This document shows positions 38,673 to 46,932 of a DNA stretch of 64,000 nt, piece after piece. The DNA lies in contig NZ_VTGY01000017.1 in assembly GCF_009729075.1 (NCBI RefSeq), forward strand, positions 1-64,000, given 5' to 3'. The position numbers were made by a program, and so were the translations under genes. The notes beneath the pieces are model-generated. The model made no database searches, was not told where the DNA came from, and saw only the letters and a list, made by a program, of their open reading frames with translations. This DNA comes from Mycolicibacterium sp. CBMA 226. Its GTDB lineage: Bacteria > Actinomycetota > Actinomycetes > Mycobacteriales > Mycobacteriaceae. The stretch's first letter is position 1, and each line of letters opens with the position of its first letter.

Positions 38673-39233
38673 CTAACGCCGCGACTGGCGCCGCTCGATC
38701 ACCGCCAGCGCCTCTTGCGCCCACCGCAGGTTCTCCTGCTCGAAAGAGATACCGCGCATCAACGTCAGGTACGGCCCGATCCGGTCGGCCTCGGCCAAGA
38801 AGCCGGCCTCAGTCCGGCCTGCCAGGATTCGGGTGCGAATCCGTTCATAGAGTTCGAGTTGATTGGTGGACCACTGAATCCGGTCCCGCAGGCCCGCGCA
38901 CACGGCCGCCGCGTTGCCACTGTCGACGGTGGACACCTGCACCAACAGGTCGTCACGCATGGCCAACGGCTTGGGCGTCGCTTCGGTGAAGTCGTGCACG
39001 GCGGCCCGGCCGGCCTCCGTCAAGCTGAACATCCGTTTGTTGGGCCGTCGTTCTTGCTCGACGACACGGGCCTCGATCAGCCCGTCGGCCGCGAGACGGT
39101 CGAGTTCCCGGTAGAGCTGCTGCGGCGTGGCCATCCAGAAGTTGGCGACGGACGCGTCGAAGCCCTTGGCGAGGTCGTATCCCGAGGCCTCACTATCGAG
39201 CAGGGCCGCCAATACGGCGTCGCGCAGAGCCAT
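38673..39233 (-). CDS. PadR-family transcriptional regulator
   Basis: The 186-residue protein has the winged helix (LRDAVLAALLDSEASGYDLAKGF, PQQLYRELDRLAADGLIEAR, about 1-80) and a C-terminal coiled dimer domain (Vir_act_alpha_C type). ATG at 39233 is preferred; codons upstream lack a ribosome-binding site. It diverges from the SnoaL and luciferase-like genes, with two related 18-base boxes between. It probably represses both directions in response to a phenolic or lipid signal (inference). Confidence 0.9.
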   Translation of the reverse strand: MALRDAVLAALLDSEASGYDLAKGFDASVANFWMATPQQLYRELDRLAADGLIEARVVEQERRPNKRMFSLTEAGRAAVHDFTEATPKPLAMRDDLLVQVSTVDSGNAAAVCAGLRDRIQWSTNQLELYERIRTRILAGRTEAGFLAEADRIGPYLTLMRGISFEQENLRWAQEALAVIERRQSRR

Positions 39234-39247
39234 GCCGGAGAGTCTAA

Positions 39248-39265
39248 TAGTCAACAAAGTGATTA
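39248..39265. promoter_or_regulatory. PadR-box, regulator side
   Basis: TAGTCAACAAAGTGATTA lies 14 bases before the PadR start. It matches the box at 39313-39330 in 15 of 18 positions and is an imperfect inverted repeat. Confidence 0.6.
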
Positions 39266-39312
39266 GTCACATATAGACATGTAAAGCGCGTCCAGCTAGC
39301 GTCACCAGTACC

Positions 39313-39330
39313 TAATCAACAAATTGACTA
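39313..39330. promoter_or_regulatory. PadR-box, target side
   Basis: TAATCAA-CAAA-TTGACTA is an inverted repeat with one mismatch between arms, 13 bases before the SnoaL start, mirroring the box at 39248. The pair suggests a dimer binding at each promoter. Confidence 0.65.
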
Positions 39331-39343
39331 TGCGAGGTATGCG

Positions 39344-39763
39344 ATGCAGGCATTCCGCAAGGCCGTCGAGGCGGCCGACGGCGAAGCCATGGCCGCCTGT
39401 CTGGCCGACGACGTGGTGTTCACCAGCCCCGTCGCCTTCAAGCCCTACCCGGGCAAGCCCATCACCGCCGCCATCCTGCGCGGCGTGCTGCGGGTCTTCG
39501 AGGACTTTCGCTACATCCGGGAGATCAACGACCCCGAAACCAATAGCCATGCCCTGGTTTTCGAGACCACGGTCGGCGGCAAGCGGATCACCGGCTGCGA
39601 CTTCATCCACGTCAACGATGAGGGCCTGATCGACGATTTCATGGTCATGGTCCGGCCGCTGTCCGGTGCCCAAGCGCTGTCGGTGGCGATGGGCGCTCAG
39701 TTCCCGCAGATCCAGGCCGAGGCCGCCGAAGCCATCGCAGCACTGGCCGCGAAGGAGCAGTGA
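39344..39763 (+). CDS. SnoaL-like (NTF2-fold) protein
   Basis: This is a 139-residue NTF2/SnoaL_2-fold protein starting MQAFRKAVEAADGEAMAACLADDVVFTSPV, with VLRVFEDFRYIREI, ALVFETTVGGKRITGCDFIHV and IDDFMVMVRPL. The fold holds a small hydrophobic pocket; it may be an isomerase or hydrolase helper. A GCGAGG motif lies upstream. The stop is separated from the luciferase-like ATG by two bases, with a strong ribosome-binding site inside the SnoaL end, so the two are coupled. Confidence 0.85.
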   Translation: MQAFRKAVEAADGEAMAACLADDVVFTSPVAFKPYPGKPITAAILRGVLRVFEDFRYIREINDPETNSHALVFETTVGGKRITGCDFIHVNDEGLIDDFMVMVRPLSGAQALSVAMGAQFPQIQAEAAEAIAALAAKEQ

Positions 39764-39765
39764 GC

Positions 39766-40803
39766 ATGAAGATCGGTCTAGGCATCAACTACGCGGGCGG
39801 CTTCAAAGAGGTCGTGGCCGAGGTCACCGACCTCGAAAAGGCCGGACTGGACGTCGTTTTCGTCCCCGAGGCGTACTCGTTCGACGCCATCAGTGCGCTC
39901 GGCTACCTGGCCGCCGCCACCGAGCGGGTGGAACTGGCTTCGGGCATCTTGCAGCTCTACACTCGCACACCCACCCTGACTGCGATGACGGCCGCCGGTC
40001 TGGACTACGTGTCCGACGGCCGGTACATCCTGGGTCTCGGCGCCTCCGGCCCGCAGGTGATCGAAGGCTTCCACGGCGTCCCCTACGACAACCCGATCGG
40101 GCGCACGCGCGAGGTCGTCGAGATCTGCCGCCAGGTGTGGCGCCGCGAGCGGCTCGCCTACCAGGGCAAGCACTACACCATTCCGCTGCCGGAAGGGCAG
40201 GGCACCGGTCTGGGTAAGTCACTCAAACTCATCAATCACCCTGTCCGCGAACGTATTCCGGTCTTGCTGGCCGCGCTCGGCCCGAAGAACGTCGAGCTGG
40301 CCGCGGAGATCGCCGAGGGCTGGCAGCCGATCTTCTATCTGCCGGAGAAAGCCAAGGACGTCTGGGGTGACGCGCTGGAGGCCGGGTACGCCAAGCGCGA
40401 TGCGACGCTGCCGGCCATGGACATCTACGCGGGGCCGGCACTCGCCATCGGCGACAACGTCGAGGGGATGCGCGAATTCATCAAGCCGCACATCGCGCTG
40501 TACATCGGCGGCATGGGGGCCAAGGGCAAGAACTTCTATCACAACGTGGCCACCAAGTACGGCTACGGCGCCGAGGCCGACCGCATCCAGGAGCTGTACC
40601 TGGCCGGTGACAAGGACGGTGCGGCGAAAGTCGTTCCCGACGAACTGGTTCGGGATATCTCGCTGATCGGTAGCCGCGAGTTCGTGAAGGAACGGGTGGC
40701 GGCATTCCGGGAATCCGGCGTGACGGTGCTCAACGTGGTGCCCATGGGCGCGACGACGGCCGACCGCGTCAAGCTCATCGAGGAGTTGCGCGAGCTGGTG
40801 TAA
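39766..40803 (+). CDS. LLM-class (F420-dependent type) oxidoreductase
   Basis: The 345-residue protein is a luciferase-like monooxygenase with GLDVVFVPEAYSFDAISALGY (strand 2-3), ILQLYTRTPTLTAMTAAGLD, RYILGLGASGPQVIEGFHG, and the C-terminal loop PMGATTADRVKLIEEL. Such mycobacterial enzymes use F420 or FMN and act on lipids or xenobiotics. ATG at 39766 is preferred because GAAGGAG is eight bases upstream; a GTG at 39760 overlaps the SnoaL stop. PadR and the paired boxes govern this two-gene operon. Confidence 0.88.
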   Translation: MKIGLGINYAGGFKEVVAEVTDLEKAGLDVVFVPEAYSFDAISALGYLAAATERVELASGILQLYTRTPTLTAMTAAGLDYVSDGRYILGLGASGPQVIEGFHGVPYDNPIGRTREVVEICRQVWRRERLAYQGKHYTIPLPEGQGTGLGKSLKLINHPVRERIPVLLAALGPKNVELAAEIAEGWQPIFYLPEKAKDVWGDALEAGYAKRDATLPAMDIYAGPALAIGDNVEGMREFIKPHIALYIGGMGAKGKNFYHNVATKYGYGAEADRIQELYLAGDKDGAAKVVPDELVRDISLIGSREFVKERVAAFRESGVTVLNVVPMGATTADRVKLIEELRELV

Positions 40804-40876
40804 ATCCGGTGCGACGGGGATTGGCTCGCGTGTCGTCTCTCCCTGCGACATGTGCGGCCGGGACCCGTCAACGCAC

Positions 40877-40910
40877 GCTGACGATGTCACCACATGCTGA
40901 CATCGTCAGC
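40877..40910. terminator. 13-bp hairpin between convergent units
   Basis: GCTGACGATGTCA (40877-40889) and TGACATCGTCAGC (40898-40910) are exact inverted repeats with an eight-base loop, in the 243-base gap between the LLM oxidoreductase stop and the end of the mce operon. It overlaps a second palindrome, GTCAGCC-TC-GGCTGAC at 40905-40920. Nothing else is seen in this gap. Confidence 0.7.
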
Positions 40911-41046
40911 CTCGGCTGACAGCTCCGGGCGCGGCACGGTGAGCAGAGAGTTGCGGCCCGCTGATCAGGTGGACGCAGCCACCGCGCCCCGGCGGGACCT
41001 GACCGCGCCCTGGCCAACTGAAGGGTAAGACCCAGACGGTCAGCCT

Positions 41047-41526
41047 CTACGCGCCCGGCTGACCATATAACGCGACGACGACCGAGCGATCCCAACTGTT
41101 CTCCGACCACACGCCCATGACGGTGTTGGCGCAGTTGGCCATGATCGCGTAGGTCGGCGGGTCGTAGTACCACTGATTGAGCACATCCAGGTTGTTGATC
41201 GCGATCGACCGGTTGATCGCCACCGTCTGAAACACCTTGCCCCGGAAGCCCGCTGCCTGGGCGCGCGACTGGGGCGTCGATCCATCCGAACCGAGGTCGC
41301 CGTCCAGATCGCGGTTGTTCAGAACGTCGTTCGCGTGCCATTCGGCGGCGAGCCGCAGCTGTGGGCTGACGGCGACGTCGTTCGTGCACCCAGCCTGATG
41401 CTGAATGGTGTAGACGTTGGCGACCACGCTGCTGTTCAGGCGGGAGTTGTCGGCGTACGCGACGGCGGGGAGCACGGCACCGCCGCCGAACAGAACCAGC
41501 GTCACCCAGGCCAGTCGGGTCCTCAC
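41047..41526 (-). CDS. Secreted CAP-like domain protein at the end of the mce operon
   Basis: The 159-residue protein has a signal peptide (VTLVLFGGGAVLPAVAYA, cleavage near residue 25) followed by a CAP/SCP-like domain: LAAEWHANDVLNNRDLDGDLGSDG region, TPQSRAQAAGF and NQWYYDPPTYAIMANCANTVMGVW. One active-site His (AEWHAND) is visible; the second and ExxxN are not conserved, so catalysis is doubtful. The GTG start at 41526 overlaps the DUF732 stop in GTGA. CAP proteins can bind sterols or lipids in other organisms, so a role with Mce lipid transport is plausible inference. Confidence 0.75.
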   Translation of the reverse strand: MRTRLAWVTLVLFGGGAVLPAVAYADNSRLNSSVVANVYTIQHQAGCTNDVAVSPQLRLAAEWHANDVLNNRDLDGDLGSDGSTPQSRAQAAGFRGKVFQTVAINRSIAINNLDVLNQWYYDPPTYAIMANCANTVMGVWSENSWDRSVVVALYGQPGA

Positions 41527-41867
41527 TGTGCCCCCGGCCGGTAGTTGGCCGCAGAATTGCGCAGCGGCCCGATCAGTTCGGGGCACAGTTCATTGATGAT
41601 CTGTCCGACAAGGTAATTGGCCAGGCCGTCGTCGCCACCAGTCTGCTCGACCTTGATGTCACCGATGATCTGCCCGTAGCTGCGGCCCGCCGCAATCTTG
41701 TCGCACACACCGCGCCCGTAGGCGATGGCGGCATCGCCGCTCTGGAAGTTGAAGCCGGGCCGCACGTTGACGCTGTTCACGTACGTCACCGGGTCGGCAT
41801 GAGCCGACGGGGCCGCCCATCCGAATCCGGCTGACGTGGCGAGCAACATCAGCACGGCGCGGCTCAC
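41523..41867 (-). CDS. Secreted DUF732 protein in the mce operon
   Basis: The 114-residue secreted protein has a signal peptide (MLLATSAGFGWAAPSAHA) and a DUF732 helical domain: GDAAIAYGRGVCDKIAAGRSYGQI and LVGQIINELCPEL, with the two conserved cysteines. GTG at 41867 overlaps the preceding stop in GTGA and gives a proper signal length; an ATG at 41894 would overlap more. DUF732 proteins are mycobacterial exported proteins of unknown function. Confidence 0.82.
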   Translation of the reverse strand: MSRAVLMLLATSAGFGWAAPSAHADPVTYVNSVNVRPGFNFQSGDAAIAYGRGVCDKIAAGRSYGQIIGDIKVEQTGGDDGLANYLVGQIINELCPELIGPLRNSAANYRPGAQ

Positions 41868-42454
41868 ACCGGATCGAACTGCGAAATCAGCCATCGATCG
41901 TGCACCTTGTCGAGAGTCACCCGCACGGTCGAGGTAGATCCGGTGGGCGCGTCATTGCCGATGGTGGTGGTCTGGTTCACGAAAACCAGTACCACCGCAT
42001 GATTTTCCGTGGCTGACACCGAGGCGGCGTCAGGCACCGTCGCCACCGCGGAGATGTGCTTCTGTTTGGCTCCGGGCGCAACCACGGTGTCGACCAACTT
42101 GGTGTACTCCCCCTGGAAGCCTCCCGTCAGCCGGCCGGCGGCGGACTTGAGCTCCGTATCAACGGTTTCCGGCCGGTAGGAGAGCATCGCGATGGTGCCA
42201 TCGCTGGCGGCCCGCACCGATTCGGCGGCTGCGCTTTTCGCCAGTCGCACCGAGTCATCCTGCCATTTGAGGTATCCCGCGACGGCGGCAAGGAGCATCG
42301 CCGCGGCTGCCAGTGCCAGGCCGGCCCACCGGGCCCACGGCCGCCGTGACTCAGCCTGCGCTACCTCTGGCTCCGCCTCGGCAACGTCCGACTCCGCCTC
42401 GACGACCTCTGACTCGTCGAGCGAGTCGATATGTTCTTCGACATCCACTGTCAT
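41864..42454 (-). CDS. Mce-associated membrane protein
   Basis: The 196-residue protein has an acidic N-terminal stretch (residues 1-40, rich in Glu/Asp/Ala), one transmembrane helix (about 43-62, WAGLALAAAAMLLAAVAGYL) and an NTF2-like extracytoplasmic domain with ATVPDAASVSATENHAVVLVFV and STVRVTLDKVHDRWLISQF. This is the Mam layout found downstream of mceF. ATG at 42454 is preceded by AAGGA; the longer upstream reading frame lacks a site. Confidence 0.85.
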   Translation of the reverse strand: MTVDVEEHIDSLDESEVVEAESDVAEAEPEVAQAESRRPWARWAGLALAAAAMLLAAVAGYLKWQDDSVRLAKSAAAESVRAASDGTIAMLSYRPETVDTELKSAAGRLTGGFQGEYTKLVDTVVAPGAKQKHISAVATVPDAASVSATENHAVVLVFVNQTTTIGNDAPTGSTSTVRVTLDKVHDRWLISQFDPV

Positions 42455-42491
42455 GGTTGGTCCTTCCCGTTGTCCTGGCCGCCCGGTCTGC

Positions 42492-43037
42492 TCACGACAC
42501 GAACTGGATGTTGGAGATTCGGGCGCCCGCGCCGTCCTTCGCGACACTGATCCGCATGCGCCAGTTCCGTGGCGGTCCGGCCGGCGCCTCGGCAAGCGAC
42601 GTCCGCACCGATACCGCAAGAAGCACCTGGGCGACATCACCGTTCACCGATTCGAGTCCGGCTTCGGTGACATTGCCCTCCGATTTCGATCGGGCCTGCT
42701 TCACCACCGCCACGAAGGGCTCCGATCGACGCTGGAAGTCGTCGCGGAATGCGCCGGTCGTCGAGTCGAGTATCCGCCGGATGTCAGCGTCCGCCTCGGT
42801 GTAGCTGATCGTGGTGAGGTTGAGCGCTGCCTGGCGGGCAGTCTGCACGTAGAGGCTTCGCAACGCCTGCTCCTGCTGAGCCTGGTGCGCGCGGAAACCC
42901 AGCCAACCCACGAGCGCGCCCACGACGGCCACGAGTGCCAGCCCCACCGCAACCACCGGTGCGACTCGCGGTAGCCGTTGCCGGAGCGGCGGTTTCGGCA
43001 CGGGGTCTAGCTGTTCGGGGTCAGCATGCTCTGCCAT
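42492..43037 (-). CDS. Mce-associated membrane protein
   Basis: The 181-residue protein has one N-terminal membrane helix (about 25-48, VAPVVAVGLALVAVVGALVGWL) and a periplasmic NTF2-like domain: TYTEADADIRRIL-type helix as SYTEADADIRRILDSTTG, AFRDDFQRRSEPFVAVV and NWRMRISVAKDGAGARISNIQFV. It starts inside the mceF end with a 31-base overlap, so it is translated with it. Mam proteins are thought to stabilise Mce complexes. Confidence 0.85.
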   Translation of the reverse strand: MAEHADPEQLDPVPKPPLRQRLPRVAPVVAVGLALVAVVGALVGWLGFRAHQAQQEQALRSLYVQTARQAALNLTTISYTEADADIRRILDSTTGAFRDDFQRRSEPFVAVVKQARSKSEGNVTEAGLESVNGDVAQVLLAVSVRTSLAEAPAGPPRNWRMRISVAKDGAGARISNIQFVS

Positions 43038-44485
43038 GTCTTGCCTTTCGTGGTGGCGGCCAGGTCTGAGTCGGTGTACGGCTTGCCGTCCGGTCCCAGA
43101 TACCCACCGGTCGCGGGGTCGTAGGGCACGAAGGCCACCGGCGGTGCCGGGGGCGCCGGTCCGGGTGCAGCAGCGGGACGCTGGCGTGGATCGGTGCCCG
43201 GTGCGTACTGCGGGACCCCCTGCCCGGTCAGGGTCGCGTTGGGGTCGCCCTTCCAGACGTAACCGTCGTTGAGGGGCACGTACTGCTCGTTGCTCTCGCA
43301 GAGTTCAACGGTCGGTGCGCGCTTGGCCGGGTTGTTCTCGCACGGAATGTTCCGTACGCCACGGACATTCAGGTCGGAATCCTGCGGCACGCGGCAGTAC
43401 AGCTCACCGGCCGGCCGCTCCGGATAGTCCACCTCGCTGGGTACGCGCTGCTGTTTGACCGGCAGAAATCCGGTGTTGCACGGTGGCGGCAGGTTCAGGT
43501 TGAGTTTGAAGTCCAGATAGATACCCCGATAGGGCGTCTTGAGGTCTGCGTCGGCGACCGCGATAGCTGACATCAACGCCGTGCCCTGCGGGAAGAGCAC
43601 CAACAGTTGCTCGATGTCGTGCCGGTAGACGAGCGATATCTCTCCCAGGCTCACCATGTTCGCCAGCAGCACGGGCAGTGCGGGCGCGAACCGGTCGAAC
43701 AGGGCCCGGCCTTCGTCCAGGGTCGGCTGCCCGAGCTTCAGCAGTTCGGCGAAGGCGACATCCTGCGCCTTGAACTGGCCGGTGATGGAAGAGAGACGCT
43801 GCGCCCACGTCGCGATCGAATCCGCGGTCTGTACTTGGGAATTCAATACCGCGGGACTCTGGTCGATCAGTTGCTTGATCGGGTCGACGGTCTTACCTGC
43901 CTCGATGGCCAGGGACGTGGAGCCATTGACGATGCGGGACAGCTCAGGCCCGAGCCCGCTCACCGCCTTGTCCGCTTCGTCGACGACGGTACGCAGGTTG
44001 TCCTGCGGGATCGCTTCCAGCGCACGGTTGGTGGCATCGAGCAGGTTGCCGATATCAGGCGGAATCCGCACCTTGGCCACCGGGATGGTCGCGCCCCCGC
44101 GCAGAACCGGGCCAGCATCGGATTGCCCTGGGGCGGGAATAAATTCGACGAACTGCTCGCCGACGGCCGACCGGCTGTGGACCGCGGCGGACACATCGGC
44201 AGGCACCTTGATCGAGGAATCGAGGTTCAGTTCCGCACGCACCCCGCCCGGAGTGACGTCGACCGCGCTGACCCGTCCGATCTCGGTGCCGCGGTAGGTG
44301 ACCACCGACGTCGGGTACAGCCCGCCGGATTCGGGCAGATCGACCGTCACGGTGTAGCGACCGAACCCGAGCAGCGTCGGCACGTGCACGAAGCCGAATG
44401 CCATGACGCTGCAGGCGACGACGGTGACCACGCCGAGGATTGCCAGCTGGATCCAGACGGTACGGGACAAGCGGAGACGCAACAC
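43007..44485 (-). CDS. mceF: MceF family protein
   Basis: The 492-residue protein has an N-terminal helix (WIQLAILGVVTVVACSVMAF), an MCE/MlaD domain (about 38-118, GRYTVTVDLPESGGLYPTSV, VTYRGTEIGRV), a long helical needle region (about 140-330) and a Pro-rich tail from about 420. It would be one subunit of the tubular lipid-shuttling complex. The start is GTG at 44485, one base after the mceE stop. Confidence 0.92.
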   Translation of the reverse strand: MLRLRLSRTVWIQLAILGVVTVVACSVMAFGFVHVPTLLGFGRYTVTVDLPESGGLYPTSVVTYRGTEIGRVSAVDVTPGGVRAELNLDSSIKVPADVSAAVHSRSAVGEQFVEFIPAPGQSDAGPVLRGGATIPVAKVRIPPDIGNLLDATNRALEAIPQDNLRTVVDEADKAVSGLGPELSRIVNGSTSLAIEAGKTVDPIKQLIDQSPAVLNSQVQTADSIATWAQRLSSITGQFKAQDVAFAELLKLGQPTLDEGRALFDRFAPALPVLLANMVSLGEISLVYRHDIEQLLVLFPQGTALMSAIAVADADLKTPYRGIYLDFKLNLNLPPPCNTGFLPVKQQRVPSEVDYPERPAGELYCRVPQDSDLNVRGVRNIPCENNPAKRAPTVELCESNEQYVPLNDGYVWKGDPNATLTGQGVPQYAPGTDPRQRPAAAPGPAPPAPPVAFVPYDPATGGYLGPDGKPYTDSDLAATTKGKTWQSMLTPNS

Positions 44486-44486
44486 G

Positions 44487-45608
44487 TCAGTACCCCCCGA
44501 AATGGTACGGAGCGATCAGGGGATTGCCCGCGGTGTACGGGCTCGGCATCTGGCCGATCGTGCGGCCCCACTGCATCTCCAGTTCGGTGAGGTTGCCCTC
44601 CCAGCGGGTTCCGGTGAACAGACTGCTGTCGAGCCGGCTCAACGTCAGGTCGATGACCATCGTGATGTTGGCGAAGTCGCCCCGAAACCAGTTGCCGAGA
44701 TTGCTCTTGACCCAGGGATAGGTCGACAGGAAGTCCAGGCCCTTGGTCAACGCCGGCCCCGAATCGGCCAGAGACCGCAGCACGGGCACCATGTTCCGCA
44801 GGTTCGCGACAAGGCTCTCCTTGGTCTGCTGCACCGTCGACGACGCGACGGCGCTGAACCGTCCGACGGCGTCGATCGCATTCGCCAGCTTCGTCCGCTG
44901 CTCGGCCAGTACCGCCAAGGCCTGCGGAATGGTGGTGAGCGCCTTGTCGACAGTGTGCTGGTTCGCCGCGAACTGCCCCACGAGAGAGTTCAGATTCTGT
45001 GTGGCGGAGATGATGTCGTCGGTCTGGGCGTTGAGTCGGGAGATGAACGTGTCGAGCTGGGTGAGCAGGCTCCGCATGTCGTTCTCGCGCCCCGCCAGCG
45101 CCTTCGCGAACGTCTGGTTGATCTCCTGAAGCTGGGCCAGCCCGCCACCGTTGAGCAGGATCGACGCCGATGCGAGCGCCTGCTCGGTGGTGGGATACGT
45201 TGCGGCCCTGGACAACGGGATCACCGCACCGTTGGTCAGCTGTCCCTGTGGCGGTTCGTTGGTGGGTGGGCTGAGCTCGATGTGCATCGACCCCAGCAGA
45301 CTCGTCTGCCCGACCTTGGCGGTGCTGTTGGCGGGCAGGTGGACGTCGCCGTTGATCCGCATGGTCACCAGCGCATGCCAGTCCTGCACCTCGATCTTGG
45401 TGACGTTGCCGACGTTGACGTCGCCGACCCGCACCCGGGTGTTCTGCTGAATCACCACGACGTCGGGCAGCTGCGCCTGGATCACATAAGAGCCAGGGCC
45501 GTCACCGACCGTGCCGGGCAGCGTCAGCGAATTCAGCCCCCGCCATTGGCATCCCGGTAGCGCCAGGACGCTGACGACGACGAGCATCGCGGTCATGAGG
45601 CGCTTCAT
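44487..45608 (-). CDS. mceE: MceE family lipoprotein (LprK type)
   Basis: The 373-residue protein has a lipobox VLALPGCQW (Cys 20), an MCE domain (about 40-120, SYVIQAQLPDVVVIQQNTRVRVG, DVNVGNVTKIEV) and helical heptad segments. Lipid anchoring distinguishes MceE from the others. It overlaps the mceD stop in ATGA; no other gene intervenes. Confidence 0.92.
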   Translation of the reverse strand: MKRLMTAMLVVVSVLALPGCQWRGLNSLTLPGTVGDGPGSYVIQAQLPDVVVIQQNTRVRVGDVNVGNVTKIEVQDWHALVTMRINGDVHLPANSTAKVGQTSLLGSMHIELSPPTNEPPQGQLTNGAVIPLSRAATYPTTEQALASASILLNGGGLAQLQEINQTFAKALAGRENDMRSLLTQLDTFISRLNAQTDDIISATQNLNSLVGQFAANQHTVDKALTTIPQALAVLAEQRTKLANAIDAVGRFSAVASSTVQQTKESLVANLRNMVPVLRSLADSGPALTKGLDFLSTYPWVKSNLGNWFRGDFANITMVIDLTLSRLDSSLFTGTRWEGNLTELEMQWGRTIGQMPSPYTAGNPLIAPYHFGGY

Positions 45609-46930
45609 GGCTGCGTCCCTTGCGGCGGGACCATGAGTCCTGCCAGCCCTTGGCTCGGGTCCGTCGGCGTCGCCGCTGGTGCTTCGGCCGGCAGCGGTCC
45701 CAGCGCCGGGGCGGCGTCCTGCGCCGGCGCGCCGCCCGGACGCAGCCGTGGCTCGCTGAACGTGACCTCGTTGGGTCGGGCCGTTGCGCCGACGAACGGG
45801 TTGCCACCGATCGGCAGGAAGTTGTACTGCCGGTTCTTGATGATCGGCGCCAGGTACTGCACGCACAGCTTGGCCGACTGGGCGAAGTTCTCCCGGGCCG
45901 CGGACTGGATTGCGCCACAGAGGAATTGCACGGTGTCGGCGAAGTTCACCGGCGCCAGGATGCCGGTGATCGCACTCTGCGCGGGGTCGTAGATGTTCGT
46001 GAAATTCTGGAACACCGTCGGCGCGATGTGCAAGACCTGCTTGAGGTCGGTACGGCTGTCGTTGAGCGCTGTGGTGATTGCGTTGAGATGGTCGAACGTG
46101 GTCCCCAGGCCTTCGCGATTCTCGGCGATGAAGCCGCGCAGGTCTTTGACCGCGGTGTCCAGGTTGCGGGTGGCGTCGGCGACATTGTTCGGCGTGCTCG
46201 ACAACGCGGTCGTGATGGATGCCATGTTGGTGTTGAAGTCCGCGAGCAGGTCGCTGCTCGACGACAGTGCGGACACCAGCATCTGCAGATTGCGGACGGT
46301 GCTGAAGATGTCGGTGCTGTGGTCGCCGAGAGCCGACATCGCGCGGGACAGCTTGATGACGGTGTCACGTGCGGTGTCACCCTCGCCGCGCAGGTTGTCT
46401 GCGGCACTGTTGATGAATTCGCCTACGGCACTGGGCCCGCCGGGGCTTGTCGGCTGCAGCGAGTCGGTCAGCTTCTCGAGTTGCTGGCGGAAGTCGTCCC
46501 ACTCCACCGGCACCACAGTGCGGTCGAGTGCGATGGTGGAGCCCGCAGCAAGCTTGGGGCCGCTGGTGTAGGCCGGCACCAACTGGATTGCCCGCGCGCT
46601 GACCAGTGACGGCGACAGGATCGCGGCACGGACGTCGGCGGGCAGCGCGTACTGCGAGTCCACGGAGAAGGTCACCTTGGCGGCATGTGGCTGCGGTTCG
46701 ATCTTCTCGACCGTGCCGACGGTGACGCCCAGGATTCGGATGTCGTCACCGGTGTACAGGCCGTTGGTGTTGGTGAAGTACGCGACGTAGGTACTGCGGA
46801 GGGCGGTGACCCACCAGGATCGGGCCAGGCCGGTGGCCGCGACGGTGAGCGTGACGGCCAGGCCGACCGCGATGACGATTCGCCAAATCCGCCGACCGCG
46901 TGCATCTTTCGTGCCGATATCGAATGCCAT
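45605..46930 (-). CDS. mceD: MceD family protein
   Basis: The 441-residue protein has an N-terminal helix (IVIAVGLAVTLTVAATGLA), an MCE domain (about 45-120, YVAYFTNTNGLYTGDDIRIL, GVTVGTVEKIEP), the helical region and a Pro/Ala-rich end. ATG at 46930 is chosen for GGGAGG just upstream; GTG at 46936 is two codons earlier. It is coupled to mceE by a four-base overlap. Confidence 0.92.
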   Translation of the reverse strand: MAFDIGTKDARGRRIWRIVIAVGLAVTLTVAATGLARSWWVTALRSTYVAYFTNTNGLYTGDDIRILGVTVGTVEKIEPQPHAAKVTFSVDSQYALPADVRAAILSPSLVSARAIQLVPAYTSGPKLAAGSTIALDRTVVPVEWDDFRQQLEKLTDSLQPTSPGGPSAVGEFINSAADNLRGEGDTARDTVIKLSRAMSALGDHSTDIFSTVRNLQMLVSALSSSSDLLADFNTNMASITTALSSTPNNVADATRNLDTAVKDLRGFIAENREGLGTTFDHLNAITTALNDSRTDLKQVLHIAPTVFQNFTNIYDPAQSAITGILAPVNFADTVQFLCGAIQSAARENFAQSAKLCVQYLAPIIKNRQYNFLPIGGNPFVGATARPNEVTFSEPRLRPGGAPAQDAAPALGPLPAEAPAATPTDPSQGLAGLMVPPQGTQP

Positions 46931-46932
46931 GG

